The position numbers and the translations under genes were made by a program. From Verrucomicrobiales bacterium (lineage in GTDB: Bacteria; Verrucomicrobiota; Verrucomicrobiia; Limisphaerales; J093): 64,000 nucleotides of DNA. The notes under the pieces are model-generated. The model saw only the letters and a list, made by a program, of their open reading frames with translations. It did no database searches and was not told where the DNA came from. Positions 10,627 through 18,996 of the stretch are shown piece after piece (within the stretch, counting starts at the first letter, position 1; every line of letters begins with the position of its first letter). The stretch lies in NCBI GenBank assembly GCA_024233215.1, contig JACKPW010000002.1:62001-126000 (forward strand), in the 5' to 3' direction.

Positions 10627-11467
10627 ATGAAACGCGCGCTTCTCCCGAGAATTCCTCACCCGCTGATTTGCCTGTTGTTCCTCTGCCTGATGTACAACGG
10701 CCCCGCCTCGGCCCAGATGATCAACGGCGATGCGGAGACCGGCGACCTTCAGGGTTGGACGGCTTCGTCCGCGATGGTGGCGTCCGTGACACAGCTGAAT
10801 CAGTCGAGTGGCCTGGCCTCGTCCTGCCTGCGGAGGGTGACCATTTCTTCAGCCTGGCCCAGCAACCCGGTTCCTCTGCCCGCTTCCTCTGGCCAGGCCG
10901 CACTGCCTGCGACACCCAGACGGACGGCGATGATTACGGCGAGGTCGTGCTGGCGGGCGACCCTCAGGGACAGCACCAGTGGTCCGCTGGTGCGACCAGT
11001 TCGGTCACGGCGCAGTTCGCAATGGCAGGTCTCCAGGGATTACCGCGAGTGAACGTCTGCCGACGGGCTCTCCCTCGAGATGGCGTCGGGGACGCCTCGT
11101 CGATGGGCGGCGACCCATTGCCGTGCTGCATGGACGATCCCGATGGCGACCGCGTGAACCTGGTGGAGTTCGCCGCCGGGTTGCCTCCGGGAATCGCGAA
11201 CCCGTTGGAGGAGGCGTTCTGGTTGAGCCACGGGTCCGACGTATCGGAATCGGATGTGGATGTCTATTACCGCGAGTCCACGCTGCCGTGCGGCCTGTCG
11301 ATCCAGGTGCTGCATACCGCCAGCCTTCAGGAGCCCTTCGCGCCGAGACTCGCCGAGGGCCTTTCATTGTGGGAACGGGCGAGGGCTACCAGATCAAGCA
11401 GCTTCGCTTCAGCGACCTTGATGCCGCTGCCGGGTTCTTCCAACTTCGGGTGACGCAGGCCCCGTAG
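10627..11467 (+). CDS. Secreted protein, probably calcium- or cell-surface-related, heavily frameshifted
   Basis: The ATG at 10627 starts MKRALLPRIPHPLICLLFLC and leads to a signal peptidase-like site (GPASAQ), then MINGDAETGDLQGW, typical of a secreted carbohydrate-binding-like fold. The sense then moves between frames. EGDHFFSLAQQPGSSARF is read in a second frame, DPDGDRVNLVEFAAGLPPG in the same one, and GYQIKQLRFSDLDAAAGFF with QLRVTQAP in a third, ending at 11467. The DPDGD-VNLVEFA stretch and the FFQLRV end are common in exported Verrucomicrobia proteins. At least three indels are needed. Function is unknown. It could be a true pseudogene, but the same indel pattern affects essential neighbours. 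Confidence 0.5.
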
Positions 11468-11520
11468 GGGCAGCCCTCGCCCCGCTTGCCTTCCGGTGGG
11501 GCGGTCTGTTTAATCCGGGC

Positions 11521-12883
11521 GTGCTACAACAGCAGACCATCAGGGAGCCGGTCAGCTTCGCTGGGATCGGGTTGCACAGCGGTAATCGCGTCAACATGCG
11601 GTTCCTGCCCGCCCCCGCCAACACCGGCATCCGCTTCCGCCGTGTCGATCTCGAGGGCCAGCCCGAATTCGACGCGGTGGTCGACCACGTCGGCGACACC
11701 ACCCGTTCCACCACCCTGGCCAAGGGCAGCATCCGCATCCACACCGTGGAACACGTGCTGGGCAACTTCGCCGGCCTCGGCGTCGACAACGCCATTGTCG
11801 AACTCGACGCCAACGAACCGCCCATCGGCGACGGCAGCGCACGGGAGTACCTGCGCATGGTCGACCAGGCCGGCCTGCAACCGCAGGACGCGGCCCGGGA
11901 ACCGTTCGTGGTCAGTGAACCGATGGAATTCACCGCGGGCGAAACCACCATGGCGGTGTTTCCCCACGACCGGCTCAAGGTGACCTACCAGCGCCGATCG
12001 CCAGGGCCGTTACACCCAGTTCCACAGTCTGGAGGTGACGCCGGAGTCCTGGCGCACCGAGTTGGCCCATGCCCGGACGTTCTGCTTCTACGAGGAGATC
12101 GAGGCGCTCATCCGCGGCGGCCTGATCAAGGGCGGCAGTCTCGAAAACGCCGTGGTGATCCGCGACGACGCCGTGCTGACCACCGAACCGTTGCGTTACG
12201 CGGACGAGTTCGTGCGGCACAAGATCCTCGACATTGTCGGCGACCTCTCGCTGTTGGGACGACCTCTGGTGGGGCACATCGTCGCCGTGCGTCCCAGTCA
12301 CGGAGGCATCAATTGCGAACTGGCCCGCCGCCTGCTGGCGCAGCTCCGCAAGCCGATGGTCGCCGCCCAGGCCTTCACCCCCCCCCCCCACCCCGCCCGA
12401 CGCCACGCTGGCGTCCACGGAGTCCGGCGAGGTGGTCAGCCCGGTGAAGGACGGTGCCGTCCTGGACGTGGACGAGGTGATGAGCCTGCTCCCCACCGCT
12501 ATCCGTTCCTCATGGTGGACCGCGTCACCCTGATCGAGGGCAACCGGATCGTCGGCGTGAAGAACGTCTCAATCAATGAACCGGTCTTTCAGGGCACTTC
12601 CCCGGTCACCCCATCTTCCCCGGAGTGCTGCAGCTCGAGGCGGTCGCCCAGGTCGCCGGCATCCTCATGATGAAACGGGCGGAGAACCTCAACAAACTCG
12701 CCTATTTCATGGCGGCCGACACGGTGAAGTGGCGCAAGCCGGTCCGTCCCGGCGACACGCTGGTGGTGGACGTCGAGATCACCAAGGCGCGCGGCAAAAT
12801 TGCGCGGGCGCAGGGGCACGTGCCGGGTGGACGGCGAGGTGGTCAGCGAGGCCGAGGTCACCTTCATGCTGATCGACCGCTGA
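11521..12883 (+). CDS. lpxC-fabZ: Bifunctional UDP-3-O-acyl-N-acetylglucosamine deacetylase / 3-hydroxyacyl-ACP dehydratase (LpxC-FabZ), frameshifted
   Basis: GTG at 11521 starts MLQQQTIREPVSFAGIGLHS, the LpxC N-terminus. HTVEHVLGNFAGLGVDNA carries the zinc-binding His region, and HKILDIVGDLSLLG carries the other zinc ligands. LpxC is the committed step of lipid A synthesis. After a Pro-rich linker with a long C run (12378-12389), FabZ follows: YPFLMVDRVTLIEGN, then the catalytic GHFPGHP and LQLEAVAQVAG, ending FMLIDR at 12883. Such fusions are known in Bacteroidetes and Verrucomicrobia. The frame breaks near 11995, in the C run, near 12500 (C5 read as C4), at 12592 (GGGG read as GGG, destroying GHFP) and near 12830. 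All are repaired by one base each, so sequence error is more likely than loss of two essential activities. Confidence 0.88.
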
Positions 12884-12893
12884 CATGAACAGC

Positions 12894-13010
12894 ACCACGA
12901 ATTCACGCGAATCCACCCGAACGGACTGGATTCCGGGGAACAGGACGTGTTTCGAGGGGCGGCCCTCCGGAGTCTCCATGTTCGTGTCCATTGGTGTTCT
13001 TTCGTGGTTG
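12894..13010. repeat. Inverted repeat made of 10-nt ACGAAT-type units, locus A
   Basis: The left arm (12894-12924) has successive 10-nt units with the core CACGAAT / CGCGAAT / CCCGAAC. The right arm (12979-13009) has TTCGTGTCCA, TTGGTGTTCT and TTCGTGGTT, the reverse complement pattern. The element fills the gap between fabZ and lpxA. The same design recurs at 48182-48332 and, with a CAGAT core, at 58449-58593. Confidence 0.7.
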
Positions 13011-13024
13011 GCACTCTGCTTCGC

Positions 13025-13786
13025 ATGATTCATCCCACCGCCATCATTGATCCGAAGGCCAGCGTCGGCGCGGATTGCACGATCGGGCCCTATTGCGTGA
13101 TCGGCCCGGACGTGGTTCTGGGCGACCGCTGCCGGTTGCACGCCCACGTGGTCATCGACGGTCACACGGTGCTCGGCGCCGAAAACGAGATCTTCCCTTT
13201 GCCAGCATCGGCTTGAAGACCGAGGACCTGAAATGGCGCGGGGGACGACGTGGACGCGCATTGGCGATCGCAACACCTTCCGCGAGTTCGTCACGGTGAA
13301 CAGTGGCACCGGCGACGGGGAGGCCACGGTGATCGGTTCCGGCAACCACATCACCTCCGCCTCGCACATCGGCCACAACTCCGTCATCGGCAACGGCTGT
13401 GTGCTGGCCAGCGCCGGACTCGCCGGACACGTGCTGATCGAGGATCAGGCGATCGTGGGCGGCAAGTCGGTCGTCCATCAGTTCTGTCGGGTGGGGCGCA
13501 TGGCCATGGTCGGCGGCCTGGCCCGGGTGGTTCAGGACGTGCCCCCTACATGATCGCCGAGGGGCATCCCGCAGTGACCCGGACGATCAACAAGATCGGA
13601 TTGGAACGTCGTGGAGTTTCGGCGGAGACCCAGAACGCGCTGCGCCGCGCCTACAAGCTGCTCTTTCGCGAGGGACTTTCGCTGACCGACGCCACGGCGC
13701 GGATCGAGTCCGACCTGCCGGCCTCGGAGGAGTTGAAGCACCTCCTCACCTTTGTCCGCGCCAGCGAACGCGGGTTGTGTCGATGA
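13025..13786 (+). CDS. lpxA: Acyl-ACP--UDP-N-acetylglucosamine O-acyltransferase (LpxA), frameshifted
   Basis: The ATG at 13025 starts MIHPTAIIDPKASVGADCTI, the hexapeptide-repeat left-handed beta-helix of LpxA, which adds the first acyl chain to UDP-GlcNAc in lipid A synthesis. GNHITSASHIGHNSVIGN contains the catalytic His region, and VVHQFCRVGRMAMVGG and YMIAEGHPAVTRTINKIG are typical of the family. Three one-base losses split it: near 13197 (CCCC read as CCC, expected IFPFASIG), near 13240 (G6 read as G5, expected WRGGTTWTRIGDRN) and near 13546 (C6 read as C5, expected VPPYMIAEG). The stop overlaps the ATG of the next gene by 4 nt. It lies just downstream of lpxC-fabZ, as is usual. Confidence 0.88.
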
Positions 13787-14769
13787 GCGTGTCCGGGAGC
13801 CGGGTGCATGCGCGCGCGGCCGCCATGCTGGTGCTGGCCACCGCCTGCTGGGCGGTGAGCTTCCCGGTCATGCGCGTGCTGTCCTTCCATCAGCCGACGC
13901 TTCTGGCCGGCACGACCAACTCCTGGTTCCTCTCGGCGCTGGGGGTGGGCTGCCGGTTCTTCGTGGCCGGCCTCTGCCTGATCCCACTCTGCGGGCGCCG
14001 GATGAGATACCTGACGCGAAGCGAGATCGCCCAAGGCGTCGGCCTCGGCATCTTCGGCAGCCTGGGCATGCTCTTTCAAATGGACGGCCTGGCGCACACC
14101 GACGCCTCGACCTCGGCCTTCCTCACTCAATGCTACGTGCTGGTCCTGCCGCTTTGGCAATCGCTGGTGGAACGTCGCCCGCCCTCGCGGCCGGTGATCG
14201 TCGCGTGTGGCGTCGTCGTTGCGGGGGTCGCCATCCTGAAGGGCATGACCTGGCGGGATCTGCGCCTGGGTCGCGGCGAAATCGAGACCATCATCGCCTC
14301 GCTGTTTTTCACCGGCCAAATCCTCTGGCTCCAACGCCCGGCTTATGAAGGCAACGACGTCGGACGATTCACCACCGTGATGTTCTTCGTGATGGCGCTC
14401 TGCATGGCGCCGGTCGTGGCGGTCACCGCGCCCAACCTGTCCGCCTGCTGGCGGGCCTATGCCTCCCTGCCGTCGCTCACCTTCCTTGCCCTGCTGGTCG
14501 GCGTCTGCACCCTCGGCGGGTATCTCCTGATGAACCACTGGCAGCGCAAGGTCACTGCCTCGGAGGCCGGGTTGATCTACTGCAGCGAACCGGTCTTCGC
14601 GAGCCTGCTGGCCTTGATCCTGCCGGTCTGGCTTTCGCGCTTTGCCGATGTCAATTACCCGAACGAAGCCATCACCTGGCGCCTGCTCGTGGGCGGAGGA
14701 CTGATCCTGGTCTCGAACCTGATCGTGCAAATCAAGGTGGCTCCGACCACCACCCCGGAGGCGGCCTAG
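13783..14769 (+). CDS. EamA/DMT-superfamily membrane transporter
   Basis: The ATG at 13783 overlaps the lpxA stop (ATGA), which makes this start preferable to the in-frame GTG at 13777. The 328-residue product has about ten hydrophobic segments in two repeats of the EamA type, the fold of drug/metabolite exporters. AAAMLVLATACWAVSFPVMR at the N-terminus and SEAGLIYCSEPVFASLLALI near the C-terminus are characteristic of the two repeats. The substrate is unknown. The gene is intact and is the first gene in the window without an indel on the way to the right-hand part. Confidence 0.85.
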   Translation: MSVSGSRVHARAAAMLVLATACWAVSFPVMRVLSFHQPTLLAGTTNSWFLSALGVGCRFFVAGLCLIPLCGRRMRYLTRSEIAQGVGLGIFGSLGMLFQMDGLAHTDASTSAFLTQCYVLVLPLWQSLVERRPPSRPVIVACGVVVAGVAILKGMTWRDLRLGRGEIETIIASLFFTGQILWLQRPAYEGNDVGRFTTVMFFVMALCMAPVVAVTAPNLSACWRAYASLPSLTFLALLVGVCTLGGYLLMNHWQRKVTASEAGLIYCSEPVFASLLALILPVWLSRFADVNYPNEAITWRLLVGGGLILVSNLIVQIKVAPTTTPEAA

Positions 14770-14965
14770 GCGCCCGTGGTGCCGGGGCTGAATCTCGGCC
14801 GCAACAATTCAACTTGTTAAAGAAGGAAACGAAGAAAACGAAGAGCGGCAGGTCCTCGTGAGATCACTTTGTCACTGGCCCTGGACACGGCTGCGACAAC
14901 CCCGACGGCGTCTTGACCGACGGCATCCGGAGGACGCATGGTTCGCGCATACGCCATTGGATCGC

Positions 14966-16384
14966 ATGAAAGCCCGACGGACTTCCTGCTTGCGCGCAGC
15001 GTTGCTTGCCGGGGTGCTGGTTGCGACGGCCTGCTTGGGCCGGCTTCGCGGCTCCCCTGTCCCCAGCGTGTATGAGGCCTACCGGTATGGCGACCTGCTC
15101 GTTCGCGCTGTCTGCGTGGAGACGGACGACCGCATCGGGCTGTGGCGGGTGGAGGAGGTGCGGCATCACAGCAAGCGGGGCGCCTGCGACGTGGGGGACG
15201 TGCTGCGCGTCGACGTCTCGATGACCACGATTCAGCCGTATCAGTTCCATCCGGAGGAGGAATGGTGGCTCTTCCTTCAGTGGTACAGCTTCAGGCCGGA
15301 ACCCTACCGGTTGACGCTGACCCTGCGCCCGGAATCACGTCCCGGCCCGGTCCCGGCCCTCGAACCGCTGCTCCCCTTCATCGAGATGGAGGATCCGATG
15401 GCGCAATTGGAGGAGGCGGAGCGAATCATCCTGGAACGGCGCGGCCCGCTCCTGGATTCCGCGATGGCCCTGGCTCACGAGCAACACCAGAGTTCCGATT
15501 CCGAGATCCGCTTGCGCGCCGGCGACGTCTTCCTGCACCTGATGGAATCCGACGATCCACAGGTCGCGAACCGGGGGATGGCGGACTGGCGGCGGGATGT
15601 CCGGGGCGTACCCGGACTGGCCCGATGGGTGGCGCGGAATCTGGACCATCCCATCACGCACAACGCCGTGAACTCGCTTGCCCAGATGGAGGGGCCGGAG
15701 GCCACGGCCGCCCTGATCGAACTGGCCGGGAATCCCGAAGCCGGGGTGCGACGCAATGCGATTCTGGCGTTGGGCCAACGTGCTCCGGCGTCAGCGGAGC
15801 GGATGCAGGTGATCCGGAAGGCGGTGCGGGATCCGGACGAGACGGTGCGCGAGACCGCCGTGGGACGACTTGCCTGGCAGGGAAACAAGGACGCCCAGGA
15901 TGTGGTTTGGCGGCTTTCGATGCGCACGGTCTCAAGCCAGGGCACGAAGCAGGAACGCTCGTTGGCGGCATGGAAGCTGGCGTATCACCGGGGCACCCCC
16001 CAGTTCGGGGACGCCCCGCAGCTGCTGGACCTGATTGCGGCGGAAGCGCGTTCCGGCGAGGCACCTGAGGTGCTTTGGCCCTTGCTCAAGGCCGCGGAGA
16101 AGCTGATGGAGCAGTTCCAGACCCGCACGGAGGCCGGGCGCTTCCTGGCACCGCATTTCGACACCCTGAACCGCATCGCCCGGGATTTCTCGAAGGCAAG
16201 CGACTCCAGGCCCAGCGGTGCCGCCTGTCCGTTGCTTGCGATCATCAATACCCCTGAAGCCTGGGAGACGATCCGGTACGTGGCGGAGTCTGATTCCCAC
16301 ACCAGTGGTGCTCCGCGCGCCAGGCAGGTACTCGCCGAGAAGCCCAGACGGCCAACACGGGCCGCGGAAGCTGCATCCCCATAG
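14966..16384 (+). CDS. HEAT-repeat-containing exported protein
   Basis: Starting at the ATG at 14966 (MKARRTSCLRAALLAGVLVA), the protein has a signal peptide and 472 residues. The first part (residues about 30-130) is a small beta-rich domain of unknown type. The middle contains HEAT-like helical pairs, for example DHPITHNAVNSLAQMEGPEA, GVRRNAILALGQRAPASAER and DPDETVRETAVGRLAWQGN, which form a superhelical protein-binding scaffold. An earlier ATG at 14858 is in frame but adds a charged stretch before the signal peptide, so it was not chosen. No enzymatic motif is seen. Confidence 0.7.
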   Translation: MKARRTSCLRAALLAGVLVATACLGRLRGSPVPSVYEAYRYGDLLVRAVCVETDDRIGLWRVEEVRHHSKRGACDVGDVLRVDVSMTTIQPYQFHPEEEWWLFLQWYSFRPEPYRLTLTLRPESRPGPVPALEPLLPFIEMEDPMAQLEEAERIILERRGPLLDSAMALAHEQHQSSDSEIRLRAGDVFLHLMESDDPQVANRGMADWRRDVRGVPGLARWVARNLDHPITHNAVNSLAQMEGPEATAALIELAGNPEAGVRRNAILALGQRAPASAERMQVIRKAVRDPDETVRETAVGRLAWQGNKDAQDVVWRLSMRTVSSQGTKQERSLAAWKLAYHRGTPQFGDAPQLLDLIAAEARSGEAPEVLWPLLKAAEKLMEQFQTRTEAGRFLAPHFDTLNRIARDFSKASDSRPSGAACPLLAIINTPEAWETIRYVAESDSHTSGAPRARQVLAEKPRRPTRAAEAASP

Positions 16385-16434
16385 CGGAAACGCCACGGAT
16401 CGATGGTTGCTTTCCCCGCGCTATTGACCCCCGG

Positions 16435-16464
16435 CGGGCTTTACCGGAATAGTCCGCCCGTTTT
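16435..16464 (+). terminator. Possible weak terminator after the HEAT gene
   Basis: CGGGC (16435-16439) can pair with GCCCG (16456-16460), which is followed by TTTT. The stem is only 5 bp, so this is tentative. Confidence 0.3.
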
Positions 16465-16521
16465 GGCGCGGCGGGATCGGCGGCGGTTTTCCCCACCCGG
16501 CGCGGTTGTCATACCGATCGG

Positions 16522-17928
16522 ATGAATTTCGCGGAGCTGCGGTTTTGGGGTTATCTGCTGGCCGGCCTGCTGGTGATCAGCGGGGTCCGTCTGGTCGTAC
16601 ACCGGGTGGCCCCGGAACGCCTGCCCGCCGCCGACCGCATCGCCCTCGCGTTCCTCGGCGTTTTCCTCCTGCTCTGTGTCAACGTCCTCTCCTGCGCGAT
16701 CTTCGTGACGTCCGGCCTGATCACCTACTTTGGGTTGCGTTGGATTCTCCACCACGATGGCCGGTCCACGCGGAAGTACCTGTTCCTCCTGATCCCGCTC
16801 CAACTCGCACCGCTGTTCTACTACAAGTACTCGGACTTCGTGCTCAACCGCGTCGCCGGTCTCGGCTTCGATGCCCTGCGCGATCTGATCATACCGGTGG
16901 GGTTGTCGTTCTACCTGTTCCAGATGGTGGGATTCGTGCTCGACACGCTGGCCTTCAAGGAACCGCTGCCGCGCTTCCTCGATTTCGTGAACTTCGCCGG
17001 CTTCTTTCCCCAGATCGTGGCGGGCCCCATCGAGCGACGCGACGATCTCCTGCCGCAGGTCGAGACCTTCCGTTTCCGTTGGGACTGGGCGGCGATCAAC
17101 GACGGCAGCACGTGGATCGCCCTGGGCCTGTTCTTCAAACTCTGCCTGGCCGACAACCTCGCGAAGTGGATGCCGCCGTTCATGGGATCGACCGACAACG
17201 CGTGGATGATCTGGACGGCCAATCTGCTGTTCGGCCTGCGCATCTACTACGATTTCGCCGGCTACAGCCTGGTGGCCTTCGGGCTGGGGCGCTGCCTTGG
17301 CATCACGCTCACGCTGAACTTCCTCAGTCCTTACGTGGCGGTGAACATCCAGGAATTCTGGCGTCGCTGGCATGTCACGTTGAGCCACTGGTTCCGCGAC
17401 TACCTGTACATCCCGCTCGGAGGCAGCCGCACGCCGCGTTGGGCGTGGAACGTGATGATCGTGTTCGTGGCCTCGGGCATCTGGCACGGGGCCGGGTGGA
17501 ACTTCATCTTCTGGGGCGCCCTGCACGGCGTGTTCCTCGTCGGCCTTCGGCTGATGGGCAAGCGCAGTCTGCCCGCCCCGGTGAGCTGGTTGCTCACGAT
17601 GGCGGGCGTGTACCTGGCCTGGCTCTGCTTCTACGAAACGCGCTTTGACGTGCTCTGGCAGAAGCTTGGGGCCACATTCTCCCCCGGCGCTTATTCGCCG
17701 GCGCACCTCCGTGCCACCGCCGGCGTCCTGACCGGCGGTGATCCCATCGTGGTCGCCGCGCTGCTGGCGATGGCCGCCGCAACGTTCTTGCTGGAATGGC
17801 GGTCGGTCCGCCGCCATGACGAACCGTTCCGGCTGTTGCGCAATCGCTGGGTGCTGGTGGCCCTGGTCATTCTGACTGTCCTCCTCGCTCCGGCCCGTAA
17901 CAATGCGTTCATCTACTTTGCATTTTGA
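16522..17928 (+). CDS. MBOAT family O-acyltransferase (AlgI/DltB-like)
   Basis: The 468-residue polytopic membrane protein begins at the ATG at 16522. It has the MBOAT core: NFAGFFPQIVAGPIERRDDL, the conserved EFWRRWHVTLSHWFRDYLYI segment, and VASGIWHGAGWNFIFWGALH, whose His is the family's catalytic residue. Such proteins move acyl groups across the inner membrane for O-acetylation of an exopolysaccharide or cell-wall polymer. The downstream gene overlaps its end by 26 nt and looks like the periplasmic partner, as in AlgI-AlgJ/X-type systems. The acceptor polymer cannot be named from the window. Confidence 0.9.
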   Translation: MNFAELRFWGYLLAGLLVISGVRLVVHRVAPERLPAADRIALAFLGVFLLLCVNVLSCAIFVTSGLITYFGLRWILHHDGRSTRKYLFLLIPLQLAPLFYYKYSDFVLNRVAGLGFDALRDLIIPVGLSFYLFQMVGFVLDTLAFKEPLPRFLDFVNFAGFFPQIVAGPIERRDDLLPQVETFRFRWDWAAINDGSTWIALGLFFKLCLADNLAKWMPPFMGSTDNAWMIWTANLLFGLRIYYDFAGYSLVAFGLGRCLGITLTLNFLSPYVAVNIQEFWRRWHVTLSHWFRDYLYIPLGGSRTPRWAWNVMIVFVASGIWHGAGWNFIFWGALHGVFLVGLRLMGKRSLPAPVSWLLTMAGVYLAWLCFYETRFDVLWQKLGATFSPGAYSPAHLRATAGVLTGGDPIVVAALLAMAAATFLLEWRSVRRHDEPFRLLRNRWVLVALVILTVLLAPARNNAFIYFAF

Positions 17929-18925
17929 ACCGGCGCCGCGGGGCACGGCGGGATTGCTGCTGACCAGCGTGGTCATCGCGCTGCTCGCGTGCGCCGGCTA
18001 CACCCGTTGGTGGAACCCCGAGGTGCGCCTCTACGTCCACGCGGTGGAGGTGAAGGAAGCCTGGGCGGAACACCTCGCCCAAACCTTTACGAACCGGACC
18101 CTCGTGTTCGGGGGATCGAGCACCTCCTTCTCCATCGATCCGGCGCGGATGCTGGATCGGGACGGACTCCCCGTGGCGAACTACGGCTTGCACGCCGGGA
18201 TGATGACGCGCTTTCTCACCGGCTTTGCGGCCGGTTCCGCCCGGCCGGGCGACCTGTTGTTGATGGCGATGGAACCGGAACTCCTGGTGGTCCCGTCCAA
18301 TGGTTCGGATCTCGCCGCCCAGATGGGGTTCGCCCTGGACCAACCGGAATGGATTCACGCCTCCAACGTGACCGGGGAACCGGTTCACTGGGTGGAAAAC
18401 CTGATCAGCCTTCGACCCGGTGCCTACCACTGCTTCACCCTGCTGGGGAAGATCCTCCTGGGCAAACCGCTCTACCGCTACAGCCCCACCGACTTCAGTG
18501 AGAGTGGCTGGCAACGCACCCGCGAACGACGGGAGATCGCCTCGGCCGATCATTGGTCGGCCCACCTGACCCCGGACTCGCGCGCGCTGTTGACAGCGCT
18601 CCGGCAATGGGGGGCGGCGCGTGACGTCCGGGTCGCCTACCTGCTCCCGTGGCAGTATGTGCCGGAGGCGAAGGCGGCGGGTTTTCAGGCGGACAACCTG
18701 CGGTTCCTCGTGGAGATCAGCGATTATCTGCCCGTGTTGGCCGACCCCCGCCTCGGCGCTTACAGCGTCCGGGAACAGTTCGCCGACACCCCGCTGCACC
18801 TGACGCCTGAAGGGGCGGCCATCCGTTCCGACGAACTCGCTGCGTTGTTGAAGGCGGGCCATTTCTGGACGCACGACGACCTGGTGCGGATGCAGGAATC
18901 GTTCCCCTCCGTGCCGGCGGAGTAG
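17903..18925 (+). CDS. SGNH-hydrolase-like (AlgJ/AlgX-type) partner of the MBOAT acyltransferase
   Basis: The ATG at 17903 lies inside the end of the MBOAT gene. The 340-residue product has one N-terminal membrane anchor (GLLLTSVVIALLACAGY, residues about 17-33) and a periplasmic domain with VFGGSSTSFSIDP near residues 68-80, a degenerate SGNH block I with the likely nucleophilic Ser. A C-terminal block, ADTPLHLTPEGA, provides the Asp/His pair. In alginate-type acetylation, the partner takes the acyl group from the MBOAT protein and transfers it to the polymer. The tight overlap supports joint function and translational coupling. Confidence 0.75.
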   Translation: MRSSTLHFEPAPRGTAGLLLTSVVIALLACAGYTRWWNPEVRLYVHAVEVKEAWAEHLAQTFTNRTLVFGGSSTSFSIDPARMLDRDGLPVANYGLHAGMMTRFLTGFAAGSARPGDLLLMAMEPELLVVPSNGSDLAAQMGFALDQPEWIHASNVTGEPVHWVENLISLRPGAYHCFTLLGKILLGKPLYRYSPTDFSESGWQRTRERREIASADHWSAHLTPDSRALLTALRQWGAARDVRVAYLLPWQYVPEAKAAGFQADNLRFLVEISDYLPVLADPRLGAYSVREQFADTPLHLTPEGAAIRSDELAALLKAGHFWTHDDLVRMQESFPSVPAE

Positions 18926-18996
18926 GAAACCTGAGGGCCTGGGTGAACAACCGCGTTTGGATTGGATTTTCCCCCTGCCGGGCCTAGACTCGTCCC

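Noticed and set aside
12376..12410. Long C run as a phase-variation tract in lpxC-fabZ
   Set aside because: The gene is essential and has other indels nearby; run-length error in an indel-rich region is the simpler explanation.
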